Below are positions 63,405 to 64,000 of a stretch of DNA of 64,000 nt, piece after piece. Location of the stretch: positions 124,001 to 188,000 of the forward strand of contig NZ_BEWV01000136.1 of the NCBI RefSeq assembly GCF_002933775.1, written 5' to 3'. Both the position numbers and the translations under genes were made by a program. Below the pieces are notes generated by a model, which was not told where the DNA came from, made no database searches, and saw only the letters and a list, made by a program, of their open reading frames with translations. This stretch comes from Prevotella sp. MGM1. Its GTDB lineage: Bacteria > Bacteroidota > Bacteroidia > Bacteroidales > Bacteroidaceae. Every line of letters begins with the position of its first letter. Position 1 is the stretch's first letter.

Positions 63405-64000
63405 ATGTTATCAGTAGAAGGATTAAAGGTTGAGTTCGGTATAAAACCATTGTTCGGTGATGTTAGTTTCGTTGTAAATCCACGTGATCGTATAGCACTT
63501 GTCGGTAAGAATGGTGCGGGAAAATCTACAATGCTCAAAATATTGTGCGGACAGCAAAAACCAACATCTGGTGTTGTTTCGGTTCCTAACGATACAACTG
63601 TTGGCTATTTGCCGCAAGTAATGAAGTTGCAGGATAATACGACAGTACGCGAAGAGACACGTAAGGCTTTTGCTGGCATAACGGCTCTGAAAGAGAAAGT
63701 AGAAGAACTAAACAACCTGCTGATGGAGCGTACCGATTATGAGAGTGAGGAATATATGGAATTAGTACAGAAGTTCACTCAGGAGCATGAGAGGTACATG
63801 ATGATGGGAGCAGAGAATTATGAGGCGGAAATAGAACGCACATTATGTGGCCTTGGATTTGTGCGAACAGATTTAGAGCGTCCGACAAGCGAGTTCAGTG
63901 GCGGGTGGAGAATGCGAATAGAATTGGCAAAAATACTGTTGCAGAAGCCAGATGTACTGCTTCTTGATGAGCCGACTAATCATCTTGATATTGAGAGTAT
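63405..64000 (+). CDS. ABC-F family ATPase (N-terminal part, cut by window edge)
   Basis: ATG 63405 opens a frame that runs off the right edge; about 198 residues are visible. The first ABC domain starts MLSVEGLKVEFG and has an intact Walker A (LVGKNGAGKSTMLK, about residues 35-48), Q-loop GYLPQ, signature FSGGWRMRIELAKILL and Walker [15 protein letters not shown]. The FSGGW.MR signature and the YE-containing helical insert fit the Uup/ABCF3-like branch, a different subgroup from the YbiT-like protein at 7647-9263. Ribosome-associated role is inferred from the family. Confidence 0.9.
   Translation, partial: MLSVEGLKVEFGIKPLFGDVSFVVNPRDRIALVGKNGAGKSTMLKILCGQQKPTSGVVSVPNDTTVGYLPQVMKLQDNTTVREETRKAFAGITALKEKVEELNNLLMERTDYESEEYMELVQKFTQEHERYMMMGAENYEAEIERTLCGLGFVRTDLERPTSEFSGGWRMRIELAKILLQKPDVLLLDEPTNHLDIES

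Overview
The window looks like a chromosomal segment from a Bacteroidales bacterium (Bacteroides/Prevotella-type; I cannot resolve the genus). The evidence is the promoter style, with repeated TAnnTTTG -7 boxes and few Shine-Dalgarno sequences; a 287-residue primary sigma factor of the short Bacteroidetes type; a PPi-dependent phosphofructokinase; and family signatures largely confined to this phylum (putative Porin_10 protein, DUF4293, DUF4468, Bacteroidetes-type omega). Most genes are core housekeeping genes. I see no tRNA, prophage, transposase or CRISPR array.

Layout. 1-4.4 kb: galactose use on the minus strand (a lipoprotein mutarotase cut by the window edge, then an operon galM - sugar/H+ symporter - galK). 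4.5-9.3 kb: folC, dnaJ-grpE and a YbiT-like ABC-F ATPase. 9.3-10 kb: a gene-free stretch with a 242-bp element bounded by 20-bp inverted repeats. 10-14.4 kb: a polysaccharide flippase, an RluA-family pseudouridine synthase, a 50-residue membrane protein, menA and an HD protein. 14.6-19.3 kb: an outer-membrane porin operon, xerD and aroQ. 19.6-23.5 kb: uvrB and the bamD-omega-DUF4293 operon. 23.6-27.5 kb: gdhA and a malic enzyme. 27.6-31.2 kb: a TetR regulator followed by a coupled SGNH/MBOAT acylation pair. 31.3-38.2 kb: a leftward six-gene group (small protein, PlsC-like acyltransferase, large amidase, small protein, YgiQ radical SAM protein, PP2C-like protein). 38.4-45.1 kb: pfp, a GH25 lysozyme, prmA, an aromatic/glycine-rich secreted protein and a FadL-like porin. 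45.3-50 kb: rpoD followed by four small genes including an HPr-kinase-like protein, a Ser-His S26-type peptidase and a PqqD-like protein; then the protease degQ. 50.4-52.1 kb: RNase P RNA and a YihY protein. 52.3-57.4 kb: a threonine operon thrA - apgM-like homoserine kinase - thrC. 57.8-62.7 kb: an FAD protein, pheT and yebC. The right end holds a small lipoprotein and the start of a second ABC-F gene.

The best candidate for an undescribed system is the cassette at 45276-47556, transcribed behind the primary sigma factor: a secreted 144-residue protein overlapping (ATGA) an HPr-kinase-like protein, then an S24/S26 peptidase and a PqqD-like peptide-binding domain. This combination resembles the tailoring, peptidase and recognition parts of a RiPP pathway, but no precursor gene is visible. 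Secondary points of interest are an ABC-F protein with one apparently dead ATP site, a dispersed intergenic repeat family, several very long perfect palindromic terminators, and a run of genes whose longest reading frame starts at a TTG lying inside the promoter -7 box, so that the true start is a downstream ATG.
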